A stretch of 64,000 nt of DNA from Pseudomonas oleovorans subsp. oleovorans. Lineage in GTDB: Bacteria; Pseudomonadota; Gammaproteobacteria; Pseudomonadales; Pseudomonadaceae. The translations under genes and the position numbers were made by a program. Positions 36,144 to 46,245 of this stretch are shown piece by piece. The notes below the pieces were generated by a model, which worked only from the letters and a program-made list of their open reading frames with translations, did not search any database and had not been told where the DNA came from. The stretch is from assembly GCF_002197815.1 (NCBI RefSeq), contig NZ_NIUB01000006.1, forward strand, positions 1 through 64,000. Direction: 5' to 3'. Each line of letters starts with the position of its first letter. Position 1 is the first letter of the stretch.

Positions 36144-37187
36144 TTAGCGGAAAGCGGGCACCACGTGCTTGATGAAGAGCTCCAGGGATTTCTTCTTCTC
36201 GGCGTGCGGCAGGCTGTTGTCGGCCCAGAAGCTGAATTCGTCCACGCCCAGCTCCTGGTAGTGGCGGATGCGCGCGATAATTTCTTCCGGGGTGCCGATC
36301 ATGGTGTTCTTGCGGATGTTGTCCAGCTCGAACTCCGGGCGCTCCTTGAACTTCTCTTCCGGGCTCGGCGGCAGCAGGCCGTTGACCGGGGTCTGCTTGT
36401 TGCCGAACCAGGCGTCGAAGGTGCGGTAGAACTTGGAGATGGCCGCGGCGCCGACCTTCCAGCCGTCCGGGTCGTCCTTGGCGTGGACGTGGGTGTGGCG
36501 CAGCACCATCAGTTGCGGACGCGGCACCTCGGGATTGTTGGCCAGGGCGGCCTCGAACTTGTTCTTCAGATCGACCACTTCCTCGTCGCCCTTCATCAGC
36601 GGGGTGACCATCACGTTGCAGCCATTGGCCACGGCGAAGTTGTGCGAGTCCGGGTCGCGTGCGGCGATCCACATGGGCGGACCGGGCTGCTGGAGCGGCC
36701 GCGGCGAGGAGGTGGAGGTGGGGAACTTCCAGATCTCGCCGTCGTGGGCGACGTCGCCCCGCCATAGCGCCTGGACCACCGGCACCATCTCGCGCAGGTA
36801 CTTGCCGCCGTCGGTGGCCGGCATGCCGTTGGCCATGCGGTCGAACTCGTACTGGTAGGCGCCGCGGGCCAGGCCCACCTCCATGCGCCCGTTGCTGATC
36901 ACGTCGAGCAGGGCACATTCGCCGGCGACGCGGATGGGGTGCCAGAAGGGCGCGATGATGGTGCCGGCGCCGAGGCGGATGGTGCTGGTGCGCGCGGCCA
37001 GGTAGGCCAGCAGCGGCATCGGGCTCGGCGAGATGGTGTACTCCATCGCATGGTGTTCGCCGATCCATACGGTGCTGAAACCGCCGGCTTCCGCCAGCAG
37101 GGTCAACTCGGTGAGGTCCTCGAACAGTTGGCGATGACTGGTCTGCTCGTCGTAGCGCTCCATATGCACGAACAAAGAAAATTTCAT
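36144..37187 (-). CDS. LLM-class flavin-dependent monooxygenase
   Basis: A 347-residue luciferase-like barrel protein, MKFSLFVHMERYDEQTSHRQ. FMN/phosphate-binding segments include WIGEHHAMEYTISPSPMPLL, STIRLGAGTIIAPFWHPIRV and ISNGRMEVGLARGAYQYEF. It uses reduced flavin and oxygen. GAGGAA precedes the ATG. Together with the downstream hydrolase and NCS1 symporter it forms a gene set analogous in composition to rutA-rutB-rutG, but the sequence is not RutA. The substrate is unknown. Confidence 0.88.
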   Translation of the reverse strand: MKFSLFVHMERYDEQTSHRQLFEDLTELTLLAEAGGFSTVWIGEHHAMEYTISPSPMPLLAYLAARTSTIRLGAGTIIAPFWHPIRVAGECALLDVISNGRMEVGLARGAYQYEFDRMANGMPATDGGKYLREMVPVVQALWRGDVAHDGEIWKFPTSTSSPRPLQQPGPPMWIAARDPDSHNFAVANGCNVMVTPLMKGDEEVVDLKNKFEAALANNPEVPRPQLMVLRHTHVHAKDDPDGWKVGAAAISKFYRTFDAWFGNKQTPVNGLLPPSPEEKFKERPEFELDNIRKNTMIGTPEEIIARIRHYQELGVDEFSFWADNSLPHAEKKKSLELFIKHVVPAFR

Positions 37188-37391
37188 GATGCGTTCCTCG
37201 AACCTGTGTCTGGTTGGCCATGGCCTGGCCGACTGTGGTGACGCGTTCATCGCGCTCGGTGTTTGTTGATTGCACTGGCGCCGCAGCGGCGCTGCAGCAA
37301 GGCAAAGCGGATTGCTATTTATTGGTATACCATAATACTGTATATCTGCAAGGCCTTTTTAACAGAGTACAAGCACCAGCAAGGAGCGGGG

Positions 37392-39336
37392 ATGAACATC
37401 AAACACAAGCTGATCCTGGCATTCGCGGCGATCGCCAGCCTACCGGTGGTCCTGGTCGCGGTTCTGGTCATCCTCAATGTGCGCGGCGAGGCGCGGCAGG
37501 GTTTTCTCGACAGCAGCAGCCGCGAGATGCGCCAGGTGGACAACGCCATGCAGCTGTTCTTCGAGGGAATCGGCCAGAACGTCGACTACCTGGCGGGGCA
37601 CCCCTTGTTGAACAGCCTAGACCGCGACGTCAAACGCTACCTCACGGCCGACGCCGCCCAGTTCGGCGAGGGTGAGCACGACGCTCGGGTGTTCGAGCTT
37701 TTCGCCGCCCTGGCGGCCAGTCATCCGGCCTACGCCTATCTGTCGTTGGGCACCAACGAGGGTGGTTATGTGTTCTGGCCCGGCGATGCCAGCCTGGCCA
37801 ACTACGACCCGCGCACCCGCCCCTGGTATCAGCGGGCGATGGCCAACCCCGGTAAGACCCTGCGCACCGAGGCCTACTACTGGGCGGCGGACGATGTGGT
37901 GCTGGTCAGCACCGTGCGCAGTTTCGCCAACCGCCTCGGGAAGGAGGGTGGGGTGGTGAACATCGACGTGTCGCTGCAGCAGCTCACCGACATCGTGCGG
38001 CAGATCAAGCTGGGTGACAGCGGCTACCTGATGCTGATGGAGAAAAACGGTACGGTGCTGGTGGACCCTAGCCAGCCGCAGCATAACTTCAAGGCCCTGG
38101 CCGAGCTAGGCGAGGGCTATGCGCGCCTGGCCGCGACTCAGCAGGGGCTGGTCGAGGTGGAGCTGGACGGCGAGCATTACATGGCCAATGTCTACAGCTC
38201 AGAACAGCTGGGTTGGCAGTTCGTCGGGCTGATCCGCGAGAGCGAGGTGATGGCCGCCGCAACCCGCCTGACCTGGATCATCGTGCTGATCGCGGCCCTG
38301 GTCGCGCTGGCGTTCGCCGTCACTGGCGCGCTGTTTGCCGGGTTGATCGTGCGGCCGATCCGCGCCGTGGCCAGCGGGCTGGCAGACATCGCCCAGGGCG
38401 AGGGCGACCTGACCACCAGCCTGGCGGTGCGCGGGCGCGACGAAACGGCGCAACTGGCCGGCTGGTTCAACCAGTTCCTCGGCGCCATTCGCCAACTGAT
38501 TCAGCGCATCGGCCAGGCCGCGGCGCAGATCTATCGCATGTCGAGCAGCTCCACCGCGGTTTCGCTGGAGATGGCCAACGCCGCTTCTCGCCAGCGCGAG
38601 GCGGTGGACATGGTGTCCACCGCCTTCCATGAAATGGTCATGACCGCCAACGAGGTGGCGCGCTCCTGCAGCCAGGCCGCGGACTCGGCCGACAACGGCC
38701 AGCGCCAGGCGCACGACGGCCAACGGCAGATCGACCAGGCGGTGGCCAGTGTCGATCGCCTGAGCCGTGAGATCGAGCATTCGGTCGCGGCGATGCAGCA
38801 ACTGGAGCAGGACAGCAGCGATATCCAGTCGATTCTCGGCACCATCCGCTCCATCGCCGAGCAGACCAATCTGCTGGCGCTGAATGCCGCCATCGAGGCC
38901 GCTCGCGCCGGCGAGCAGGGCCGGGGTTTTGCCGTGGTGGCTGATGAGGTGCGCGCTGGCCAAGCGTACCGCCGACTCCACCGGGGAAATCGACAGCCTG
39001 CTCGGCAACCTGGCGCGGCGCACCAACGAGATGGGCAAGCAGATGCATGCCAGCCTGGACGTGTCGCAGCAGACGGTCGGCTCGATCAACGATGCGCGCA
39101 GCAGCTTCGAGCTGATCCGCGAGTCGGTGGACGTGATCCGCGACATGAACACGCAGATCGCCACCGCCGCCGAGGAGCAGCACCAGGTGGCAGAGGAGAT
39201 CAACCAGCACATCAGCCAGATTCACCACAATGCGCAGCGTGTGGCGGAGCTCGCCGGCAGCTCCAGCGAGGATGCGCAGACCCTGGCCGGGCTCTCCGAT
39301 GAACTGAACCAGCTGGTATCGCGCTTCAGAACCTGA
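37392..39336 (+). pseudogene. Methyl-accepting chemotaxis protein (dCache type) with a 2-bp frameshift
   Basis: It starts [20 protein letters not shown] after AAGGAGCGGGG. TM1 is at about residues 7-29. A periplasmic double-Cache domain ([32 protein letters not shown]) is followed by TM2 at about 290-312, HAMP and the signalling tip ([32 protein letters not shown]). At 38952-38957 the run GCGCGC is one CG short, so the frame leaves the tip and resumes as [20 protein letters not shown] to VSRFRT. It is either a decayed receptor or an error in a dinucleotide run. Confidence 0.87.
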
Positions 39337-39348
39337 GGCGCGGCATGA

Positions 39349-40134
39349 TCACGCGGCGATGTGTCCCAGTGCCTGCGACACATCGTGGCTTGCCGCGAGC
39401 AAGGCGGCGAGAAAGCCTTCCTGGGCAACTTGGGTATCCATCACCGCGTCCGGGCCGGACAGGTTGATAGCGGCGACGATGGCGCCGCTGTGATCGCGGA
39501 TGCCGGTGGCGATGGCGGTGGAGTAGTCGGAGCGGTGCAGCACCCAGCCACGCTGGCGGTCCTCGGCGATCACCTGCTGTAGCTCCGGCAGGGTGCGCGG
39601 GGCTGGCGGCGGATAGTCGTCCAGGCGCACGTGCTGGTAGAGCGCGCTCAGCTGTACCTCGCTCAAGCCACTCAGCAGCACGCGGCCCAGGGCCGTACTG
39701 TGGCAGGGCAGGCGAGTACCGACGGGAATGTTCACCGCCAGGCGCTGCGGGGCCATGGCGCGGTACAGGTAGAGGCTATCGGTCTGCTCGCGGATGCTCA
39801 GGTGACATGACAGCGAGGTGCGGTCGCGTAGGTCGTTTAGATGGGGCATGGCCACTTCGACGATGTCGCGGCTGGCCAGGTAGGCAAAGCCTTCGCTGAC
39901 TACCTGGGGGCCCAGTTCGAAGGCATGGCGGCCGACCTTGCGCAGGTAGCCCATGTCGACCAGTGTCTGCACGATGCGGTAGACGGCCGAAGGGCTGACC
40001 CCGAGACGTTCGGCCATGTCGTTCATGCCCAGGCTGCGTTCGCGGGCATTGAACATAGCGAGGATGCTCAGGCCGCGTTGCAACGCCGGCACGCGGTAAT
40101 CGGTTTCCCGATCCGGGGTTTCGATGGCGGTCAT
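39349..40134 (-). CDS. IclR-family transcriptional regulator
   Basis: 261 residues. The winged HTH at about 15-75 (YRVPALQRGLSILAMFNARE, DMAERLGVSPSAVYRIVQTL) is followed by the IclR effector domain (HLSIREQTDSLYLYRAM, HSTALGRVLLSGLS, DHSGAIVAAINLSGP). It is convergent with the chemoreceptor gene and follows the mgd operon in the same direction. It may control the monooxygenase-hydrolase cluster or the mgd genes; position does not decide. Confidence 0.9.
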   Translation of the reverse strand: MTAIETPDRETDYRVPALQRGLSILAMFNARERSLGMNDMAERLGVSPSAVYRIVQTLVDMGYLRKVGRHAFELGPQVVSEGFAYLASRDIVEVAMPHLNDLRDRTSLSCHLSIREQTDSLYLYRAMAPQRLAVNIPVGTRLPCHSTALGRVLLSGLSEVQLSALYQHVRLDDYPPPAPRTLPELQQVIAEDRQRGWVLHRSDYSTAIATGIRDHSGAIVAAINLSGPDAVMDTQVAQEGFLAALLAASHDVSQALGHIAA

Positions 40135-40202
40135 TCATGGGGCTCCATGGGGCCCTGGCATTGTTGGGTGCCCCAGCATGGGTGTCTGACATGAGGCCGA
40201 AT

Positions 40203-40288
40203 GGTGGATCGGTGAAGCGTGATCCACCCTACGGTTTGCGAGTTGCCACCCGGTTCCCGTAGGGTGGAAATAGCTGTTTATTTCCACC
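40203..40288. repeat. Two hairpins between mgdD and the IclR gene
   Basis: GGTGGATCggtgaagcgtGATCCACC is at 40203-40227 and GGTGGAAATA/TATTTCCACC at 40263-40288. Both belong to the GTAGGGTGG repeat family and may also terminate the mgd operon. Confidence 0.6.
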
Positions 40289-40308
40289 ATGTGGCCATTG
40301 GCGGGGCA

Positions 40309-40887
40309 TCAGGCCAGCTGCTTTTCCAGCACGTCCAGCGCCACCGGCTGGCCGCCGAACTCGTTCATGGCATCGAGCATGGCGTCGCGGAAGTACTCGA
40401 GCGACGCTCGGTCGCAGAGGATATGCAGGCGCGGCAGATCGCCCGAGCCGGCATTGATCACTATGACGTTGATCCGGGCTGCTGAAGTCTGGGCCACCTG
40501 GCCGGTGGGGAAGGCCTGTGGACGCAGGTCGACTCCGCAGAGCTTGGCCATCACCTCGGCCACGTGCCGACCGGACAGTTGCAGCCAGGCGTGGCTGTCC
40601 TGGCGCGGCAGCAGGTAGTTGCCCTGATCGGTCAACTGCCACCCAGCTTCCTCGCTGGCAATCCGCTCGCCTCGATCGGCCAGGCTGCCGAGCAGCAGGT
40701 ACTCGGTCTGCGACAGGCGTGCCACCAGCGATCCGTCGGCCTGGAGCAGTGCCCGGTTGGGCACTTCTGGCAGTTGGTAGCCGCGCTCTCTGAGCCAGGT
40801 GGCGCTGTCCACGCCGCGAAAGCCCACCCGCGGCAGGTCGGTGAGGTCGATGAGCGCGCAGCGCTCGAGGGTATTGAGGCTGGTCAT
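40309..40887 (-). CDS. mgdD: N-methylglutamate dehydrogenase subunit D (SoxG-like gamma)
   Basis: A 192-residue protein homologous to the gamma subunit of heterotetrameric sarcosine oxidase (DLPRVGFRGVDSATWLRERG, DSHAWLQLSGRHVAEVMAKL, LCDRASLEYFRDAMLDAM). It is the last gene of the purU-folD-mgdABCD operon, 3 bp after mgdC. The assignment to N-methylglutamate rather than sarcosine rests on linkage to gmaS and mgsABC. Confidence 0.85.
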   Translation of the reverse strand: MTSLNTLERCALIDLTDLPRVGFRGVDSATWLRERGYQLPEVPNRALLQADGSLVARLSQTEYLLLGSLADRGERIASEEAGWQLTDQGNYLLPRQDSHAWLQLSGRHVAEVMAKLCGVDLRPQAFPTGQVAQTSAARINVIVINAGSGDLPRLHILCDRASLEYFRDAMLDAMNEFGGQPVALDVLEKQLA

Positions 40888-40890
40888 GGC

Positions 40891-43788
40891 TCAGAGCTCC
40901 TGGCGCTGGTTGTCGGGATCGAAGAAGGGCAGTTGCACCACCGTGGCCTGCACCACCTGGCCGCCATCGACTCGGATCGGAATCCGCATGCCTGGCTCGG
41001 CCTGGTCGGCGCCGGCGTAGGCCAGGCCGATGATCTGGCCGAGGGTCGCCGAATACTCGCAAGAGGTGACGTTGCCGCTGATGTCGGGCCCATTGAGCAC
41101 CAGGTGACCCTCCAGCGGCTGCGCACTGCCCTTGGGCAGGGTGAAACCGACCAGCTTGCGCTTGAGCGGCTGCGCTTCGAGGATTTCGATCGAGCGCTTG
41201 CCGACGAAGAACGGTTTCTTGCGGCCGATGGCCCACTGCATGTCGATCTCGCCGGGATGGGTCATACCATCTGTGTCCTGGCTGATGATCACGTGGCCTT
41301 TCTCCAGGCGCAGCAGGCGTTGGGTCTCGACGCCGAAGGGGCGGATACCGAACTCTGCGCCGGCCTCCATTAATGCGTCCCACAGCCGTGCCCCATGACG
41401 TGCCGGTACGTGGATTTCATAGCCCAGCTCACCGACGAAACCGACCCGCATCAGCCGCGCCGGTATGCCGGCGACGCTGCCGGTGCGTGCGGCCAGATAG
41501 GGGAAGCCCTCGGCGGACAGGTCGACGTCCGCGCAGAGCTTCTGCAGCACCTGGCGCGACAGTGGCCCGGCCAGGTTGACCGCCGCCAGGGCGGCTGTGA
41601 CGTTGGTGATGTCCACGTTCAGCCGCCACTGCGCGTTCCACTTGAGCATCTGCTGGTAGATGCGGTCGACGCCGCTGGTGGTGGCGGTGACGTAGAAGTG
41701 ATTGTCCGCCAGCCGCGCGCAGACGCCGTCGTCGATCACCACGCCGTGCTCGTTGGTCATCAACGCATAGCGAGTGCGCAGCAGCGGCTGCTTTTTGAAT
41801 GGCAGGGTGTAGATGCGCTCGAGCAACTCGGCGGCATCCGGGCCGCGCACGTCGAGGCCGCCGAGGGTGGACACGTCGATCAGGCCGACCTTCTCGCGCA
41901 CGTGGCGGGCTTCTTCCTGCATGCAGCGTTCGCGATCTTCGGCCTTGCCGTAGAACGCTGGACGCTGCCAGATACCGGCGGGCATCAGCTTGGCGCCGGC
42001 GGCGACATGGCGGCTGTGCATGGCGGTGTGACGATAGGGGTCGAAGGCGCGGCCGGCGACGTGGGCCAGTTTTTCTGCTTCGAACGGCGGCCGCGCGGTG
42101 GTCACGCCGGTTTCGCCGATACTGCGGCCGGTGGCCTGGGCTACCAGGCGCGCGGTGGGCAGCGCCGAGTGGCGGCCCTGGGACGGGCCCATGCCGACGG
42201 TGGAAAAGCGCTTGACCAGTTGCACGTCGCGGTAGCCGATGCGGGTGGCGTTGACGATGTCGCGAACCTGCAGGTCTTCGTCGAAGTCGACGAAATCCTT
42301 GCCCTTGGGATGGGGGAATATCGGCCACTCGAAGTTGACCCGCGCCTCGCCGCGCAGGCTCGCTTCGCCAATGCCGGCATCCAGGCCCAGTGCTTCGACT
42401 GCCCGTGCGGCGGCGCGGGCGCCGTCGGCGAGTACGTTGTCCAGATGGTGGCGACCGCCGACCGAACCGGCGATCGCCAACCCTTCCGGCAGGCCACTGA
42501 TGGCGAACTCGGCGCGCTGCTCGTCGTAGGCCAGCTTGCCGCCTGCTTGGCACAGCAGCTGGTAGACCGGCATGTAGCCGGCGGACATGCACAGCAGGTC
42601 GCAGTCGACGTGAACTCCCTGGGCGGCAACCTGGCCCTGGGCGGTGATGCGGCGGATATCCGCGCCGCTGACATGGCGCATACCCTTCTCGTGCAGGGCC
42701 TCGTACACGGTGCTGCCCAGGTGGCAGGGGATGCCCTGCTTTTCCACGGCGACCTTCAGCGCGACATCGGCCGGCTGCAAGCGCATGTCCACCAGGGCGG
42801 CGACCTGCACGCCCTGTTCGGCCAGGTCGAGGGCGGCCAGGTAGCCGTCGTCGTTGCCGGTGAGCAGCACGGCGCGATGGCCAGGCTTGACCGCGTAGAG
42901 CTTCATCAGGCGCTGGGCAGCGCTGGTGAGCATGACCCCGGGCAGGTCGTTGTTGCGAAACACCACCGGCTGGTCGAAGGAGCCGGCGCTGACGATGCAC
43001 TGCCGCGCACGCACCTTGTACATCCGTCGGCTCTGGATCACCGGCAGGTAGTTGTCGGTGAACCAGGCGTTGCAGGTGGCCTGCGTCAGTACCTGGATAT
43101 TGGTGTGGCCTTGCACGGCGCTCACCAGATCACGGCGCAGCGCCTCGGCGCGGCGGCCCTCGATATCGAAACGGGCGTAGGTCAGCGAGCCGCCGAGCAG
43201 CGGCTGCTGTTCTATCAGCAGCACTTTGGCCCCGGCATTGGCGGCGGTCAGCGCGGCGGACAGCCCGGCCGGGCCGGCGCCGACGATGGCGACGTCGACG
43301 AACAGGTAGGCCTTGTCGTAGTACTGCGGCTTGAAGTTCAGATCGAGCACGCCGAGGCCGGCCTTCTTGCGGATCAGCGGCTCCCACACCTTCCATATGC
43401 CCTTGGGCTTGTAGAACGAGCGGTAGTAGAAACCCACCGGCATGAATTTGGAGAACTTGCCCAGGTAGGCGTCGCGGTCGTTGTCCAGCGAGCCGTTAAA
43501 GTTCTGCCCGCTGACGGCGAGCCCGGCTTGGAGCGCCTGGGTGTCGGCCAGCACATTAGGCTCGTCGGGCAACTGCACCAGGGTGTTGGCGTCCTGCCCG
43601 GCCATGCTCAGCGGGCCGCGCGGGCGGTGGTACTTGAACGAGCGCGAGAGCAACCAGCGGCCGTTGGCGAGCAGGGCGCTGGCGATGCTGTCGCCGGCAA
43701 AGCCTTGGTACTCGCTGCCGTCGAAGCTGAAGCGCAGCGGCTGGTCGCGGTCGATCAGCAGGCCCATGGGGGCGGGGAGGCGGTTCAT
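40891..43788 (-). CDS. mgdC: N-methylglutamate dehydrogenase subunit C (SoxA-like alpha)
   Basis: 965 residues. An N-terminal ferredoxin-like segment (FSFDGSEYQGFAGDSIASAL) precedes the NAD/FAD-binding region (VDVAIVGAGPAGLSAALTAA at about 160-180), a second nucleotide domain, and a C-terminal GcvT/THF-binding domain (VGFVGELGYEIHVPARHGAR, NVTSCEYSATLGQIIGLAYA). The THF domain traps the methyl carbon as methylene-THF, so formaldehyde is not released. GAGGAG precedes the ATG, which overlaps the mgdB stop as ATGA. Confidence 0.9.
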   Translation of the reverse strand: MNRLPAPMGLLIDRDQPLRFSFDGSEYQGFAGDSIASALLANGRWLLSRSFKYHRPRGPLSMAGQDANTLVQLPDEPNVLADTQALQAGLAVSGQNFNGSLDNDRDAYLGKFSKFMPVGFYYRSFYKPKGIWKVWEPLIRKKAGLGVLDLNFKPQYYDKAYLFVDVAIVGAGPAGLSAALTAANAGAKVLLIEQQPLLGGSLTYARFDIEGRRAEALRRDLVSAVQGHTNIQVLTQATCNAWFTDNYLPVIQSRRMYKVRARQCIVSAGSFDQPVVFRNNDLPGVMLTSAAQRLMKLYAVKPGHRAVLLTGNDDGYLAALDLAEQGVQVAALVDMRLQPADVALKVAVEKQGIPCHLGSTVYEALHEKGMRHVSGADIRRITAQGQVAAQGVHVDCDLLCMSAGYMPVYQLLCQAGGKLAYDEQRAEFAISGLPEGLAIAGSVGGRHHLDNVLADGARAAARAVEALGLDAGIGEASLRGEARVNFEWPIFPHPKGKDFVDFDEDLQVRDIVNATRIGYRDVQLVKRFSTVGMGPSQGRHSALPTARLVAQATGRSIGETGVTTARPPFEAEKLAHVAGRAFDPYRHTAMHSRHVAAGAKLMPAGIWQRPAFYGKAEDRERCMQEEARHVREKVGLIDVSTLGGLDVRGPDAAELLERIYTLPFKKQPLLRTRYALMTNEHGVVIDDGVCARLADNHFYVTATTSGVDRIYQQMLKWNAQWRLNVDITNVTAALAAVNLAGPLSRQVLQKLCADVDLSAEGFPYLAARTGSVAGIPARLMRVGFVGELGYEIHVPARHGARLWDALMEAGAEFGIRPFGVETQRLLRLEKGHVIISQDTDGMTHPGEIDMQWAIGRKKPFFVGKRSIEILEAQPLKRKLVGFTLPKGSAQPLEGHLVLNGPDISGNVTSCEYSATLGQIIGLAYAGADQAEPGMRIPIRVDGGQVVQATVVQLPFFDPDNQRQEL

Positions 43789-44087
43789 CGGGCGATCTCC
43801 TCGGCGTGCGCGGCGAACTCGACCCGCTGGGTGAAGAGTTCCTTCGGATCGAAGGTACGAATGATCTGGTCGGTGACGGTGTGGCGCTCGGCGAGGAACC
43901 AGTAGCTGGAGGCGTTGTGCAGCCACCACTCGCGCACCACGCCGGCGGCGTTGTCGCTGTTGAATACGTAGTCGGCCCACTCGGCATCGCTGCAGGTGGC
44001 CGGATCGGGCATGACCTTGAATTCGCCGCCGTAGGTGAATTCGCTGATGTTTCTTGGCCCGTTGAGCGGGCAGTTCATGATTTTCAT
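43785..44087 (-). CDS. mgdB: N-methylglutamate dehydrogenase subunit B (SoxD-like delta)
   Basis: 100 residues, MKIMNCPLNGPRNISEFTYG. The Cys-x-x-x-Gly-x-Arg opening and DPATCSDAEWADYVFNSDN segment match the small zinc-containing delta subunit of sarcosine oxidase-type complexes. The stop overlaps the mgdC start; AGGAGCGG precedes the ATG. Confidence 0.88.
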   Translation of the reverse strand: MKIMNCPLNGPRNISEFTYGGEFKVMPDPATCSDAEWADYVFNSDNAAGVVREWWLHNASSYWFLAERHTVTDQIIRTFDPKELFTQRVEFAAHAEEIAR

Positions 44088-44098
44088 CTTCCGCTCCT

Positions 44099-45340
44099 TT
44101 AGTGACTGGCCGCCGTGGCGCCCATTTCGTTGACCTGCTGGAAAGTGGAAAAACGCGCCAGGGCGAACGGGCGGATCAGCTCCGGCACCTTGCCGCCCGT
44201 GGCTACCAGCTCGGCCATGGTCTTGCCGCAGATGGGCGTGGCCTTGAAGCCCCAGGTGCCCCAGCCGGCGTCGAGGTAATAGTTGTCCACCGGCGACAGG
44301 CCCATGATCGGGCTGTAGTCCGGGGTCATGTCGGTGATCCCGGCCCACTGGCGCATCAGCTTGGCGTTGGCCATGAAGGGGAACATCTCGATGGCATGGG
44401 CCAGCAGGCTCTCCTTCAGGTCCAGGGTCGAGCGGGTGTTGTACAGCGGGTAGGGGTCGGAGCCGCCGCCGAAGACGATCTCGCCGCGGCTGGTCTGCTG
44501 CACGTAGCAGTGCAGGGCGGAGGAACTCACCAGCGGATCGAGGAAGGGCTTGAACGGCTGGGTCACCATGGCCTGCAGCGGGTAGGTGTGGATCGGCGCG
44601 CGAATGCCGGCCTTCTTCAACATCAGCGAGCTGGCGCCGGCGATGGCCTGCACCGCGCAGCCGCACTTCACTGTGCCGCGGTTGGTCTTCACCGCGGTGA
44701 TGCGGCCGTTTTCGATCACCAGATCCTGCACCTCGGTGAGCTGGTGGATTTCCACGCCGCGCTTGGCCGCCTGCTTGGCGTAGCCCCAGGCCACGGCATC
44801 GTGGCGGGCGGTGGCGCCGTCGATGTGCCAGAGCCCGGCGAGCACCGGCAGGTGGCCGGGGTCGAGGTTGAGGGTGGGCACCAGCTCGCGGATCTGCTGG
44901 CGGTCGATCATCTCGGTGCGCCCGCCGAAGTGCTTGTTGACCTCGGCGCGCTGGCGGAAGGCGCGCACCGTGGCGTCCGTGTGGGCCAGAGTGAGCTGGC
45001 CGCGCTCGGAATACATGATGTTGAAGTCGAACTCGTTGGACAGCTCCTTGAACAGCCGCACCGACTCGGCGTAGAAGCGCACGCCCTCGCTGGTGAGGTA
45101 GTTGGAGCGGATCACCGCGGTGTTGCGCGCGGTGTTGCCGCCGCCGAGGTAGGCCTTCTCCAGCACCGCGACATTGGTGATGCCGTGATACTTGGCCAGG
45201 TAGTAGGCGATGGCCAGGCCATGGCCGCCGCCGCCGATGATGACCACGTCGTAGGACGGCTTGAGTTCGCAGGGTGGCGGCAAATCCACCTCCACCGGGT
45301 AGTCGGAGCTCAGGCCGTATTTCAGGAGATTGAAGGGCAT
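44099..45340 (-). CDS. mgdA: N-methylglutamate dehydrogenase subunit A (SoxB-like beta)
   Basis: A 413-residue DAO-family flavoprotein. The FAD dinucleotide-binding motif [20 protein letters not shown] is at about residue 32, followed by [17 protein letters not shown] with the covalent-flavin-type His/Ser context, and [13 protein letters not shown] near the end. It catalyses oxidation of N-methylglutamate to glutamate. The N-terminus ([20 protein letters not shown]) differs from true sarcosine oxidase beta subunits. It overlaps the folD stop by 19 bp. Confidence 0.88.
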   Translation of the reverse strand: MPFNLLKYGLSSDYPVEVDLPPPCELKPSYDVVIIGGGGHGLAIAYYLAKYHGITNVAVLEKAYLGGGNTARNTAVIRSNYLTSEGVRFYAESVRLFKELSNEFDFNIMYSERGQLTLAHTDATVRAFRQRAEVNKHFGGRTEMIDRQQIRELVPTLNLDPGHLPVLAGLWHIDGATARHDAVAWGYAKQAAKRGVEIHQLTEVQDLVIENGRITAVKTNRGTVKCGCAVQAIAGASSLMLKKAGIRAPIHTYPLQAMVTQPFKPFLDPLVSSSALHCYVQQTSRGEIVFGGGSDPYPLYNTRSTLDLKESLLAHAIEMFPFMANAKLMRQWAGITDMTPDYSPIMGLSPVDNYYLDAGWGTWGFKATPICGKTMAELVATGGKVPELIRPFALARFSTFQQVNEMGATAASH

Positions 45341-46245
45341 GCTGCCTCCGCGCGCTGGGCAAGGGTGGACGGGGCCGGCTGCTGCAGGCGCGCGGCGACC
45401 AGGGTATTTTTCATCAGGTAGGCGATGGTCATCGGGCCGACGCCGCCAGGGACCGGGGTGATGGCCGAAACCTGCGGCAGGGCCGAGTCGAAATCGACAT
45501 CGCCCACCAGCCGCGAGCGGCCGCCTTCCTCGATGCGGTTGATGCCGACGTCGATCACCACGGCGCCGGGCTTGAGCCATTCGGCATCGACCAAGCGCGG
45601 GCGGCCAACGGCGGCGACGACGATGTCGGCCTGGCGGCACAGCTCGCGCAGGTTGGCGCTGCGCGAATGCACCACGGTCACCGAGCAGTGGGCCTTGAGC
45701 AGCAGGGCGGCCATGGGCTTGCCGACGATATTGGAGCGGCCGATGACCACCGCGTGCTTGCCGGTCAGGTCGCCGCAGCTGTCCTGCAACAGGCGCAGGC
45801 ACCCGGCCGGGGTGCAGGGGGTGAGCACCTCACGGCCCTGGCTGAGCCCACCGACGTTCTCGGCATGGAAACCGTCGACGTCCTTCAACGGGCTGACGGT
45901 CTGCAACACGCGGTGCTCGTCGATGTGTGCCGGCAGCGGCAACTGCACCAGGATGCCGTGCAGCGACGCATCGGCATTCAGCTCGGCGATCAGCGCCAGC
46001 AGCCTGGCTTCGGCGGTATCGGCCGGCAACTTGAATTCCAGCGAGCGGATGCCGCACTCCTCGGCTCGCAGCACCTTGTTGCGCACGTAGACCTGGCTGG
46101 CCGGGTCGTCGCCGACCAGCACCACGGCCAGGGCCGGGACGATGCCGGCCGCTTTCAGGGCGCGCACATCCTCGGTCACTTCGGCCAGCACGCGGGCGGC
46201 GGCGGCCTTGCCGTCGATCAGCTTGATGGGGGCTTGTGTGTTCAT
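45322..46245 (-). CDS. folD: Methylene-THF dehydrogenase / methenyl-THF cyclohydrolase, paralogue 1
   Basis: 307 residues with FolD motifs ([73 protein letters not shown]). It converts methylene-THF made by MgdABCD to 10-formyl-THF. The ATG overlaps the purU stop (ATGA) and the 3' end overlaps mgdA, showing tight coupling. It is nearly identical in many blocks to the second folD at 60507-61418. Confidence 0.95.
   Translation of the reverse strand: MNTQAPIKLIDGKAAAARVLAEVTEDVRALKAAGIVPALAVVLVGDDPASQVYVRNKVLRAEECGIRSLEFKLPADTAEARLLALIAELNADASLHGILVQLPLPAHIDEHRVLQTVSPLKDVDGFHAENVGGLSQGREVLTPCTPAGCLRLLQDSCGDLTGKHAVVIGRSNIVGKPMAALLLKAHCSVTVVHSRSANLRELCRQADIVVAAVGRPRLVDAEWLKPGAVVIDVGINRIEEGGRSRLVGDVDFDSALPQVSAITPVPGGVGPMTIAYLMKNTLVAARLQQPAPSTLAQRAEAACPSIS

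Noticed and set aside
36144..37187. RutA assignment for the LLM monooxygenase
   Set aside because: N-terminal and active-site blocks do not match RutA; only the neighbourhood composition is similar.
41395..43905. 836-codon open frame opposite mgdC
   Set aside because: Low-complexity Gly/Ala/Gln/Val-rich shadow of a clear enzyme gene.
40309..45340. Naming the four-gene flavoprotein set sarcosine oxidase (soxBDAG)
   Set aside because: Subunit types agree, but linkage to gmaS-mgsABC and the divergent beta-subunit N-terminus favour N-methylglutamate dehydrogenase.
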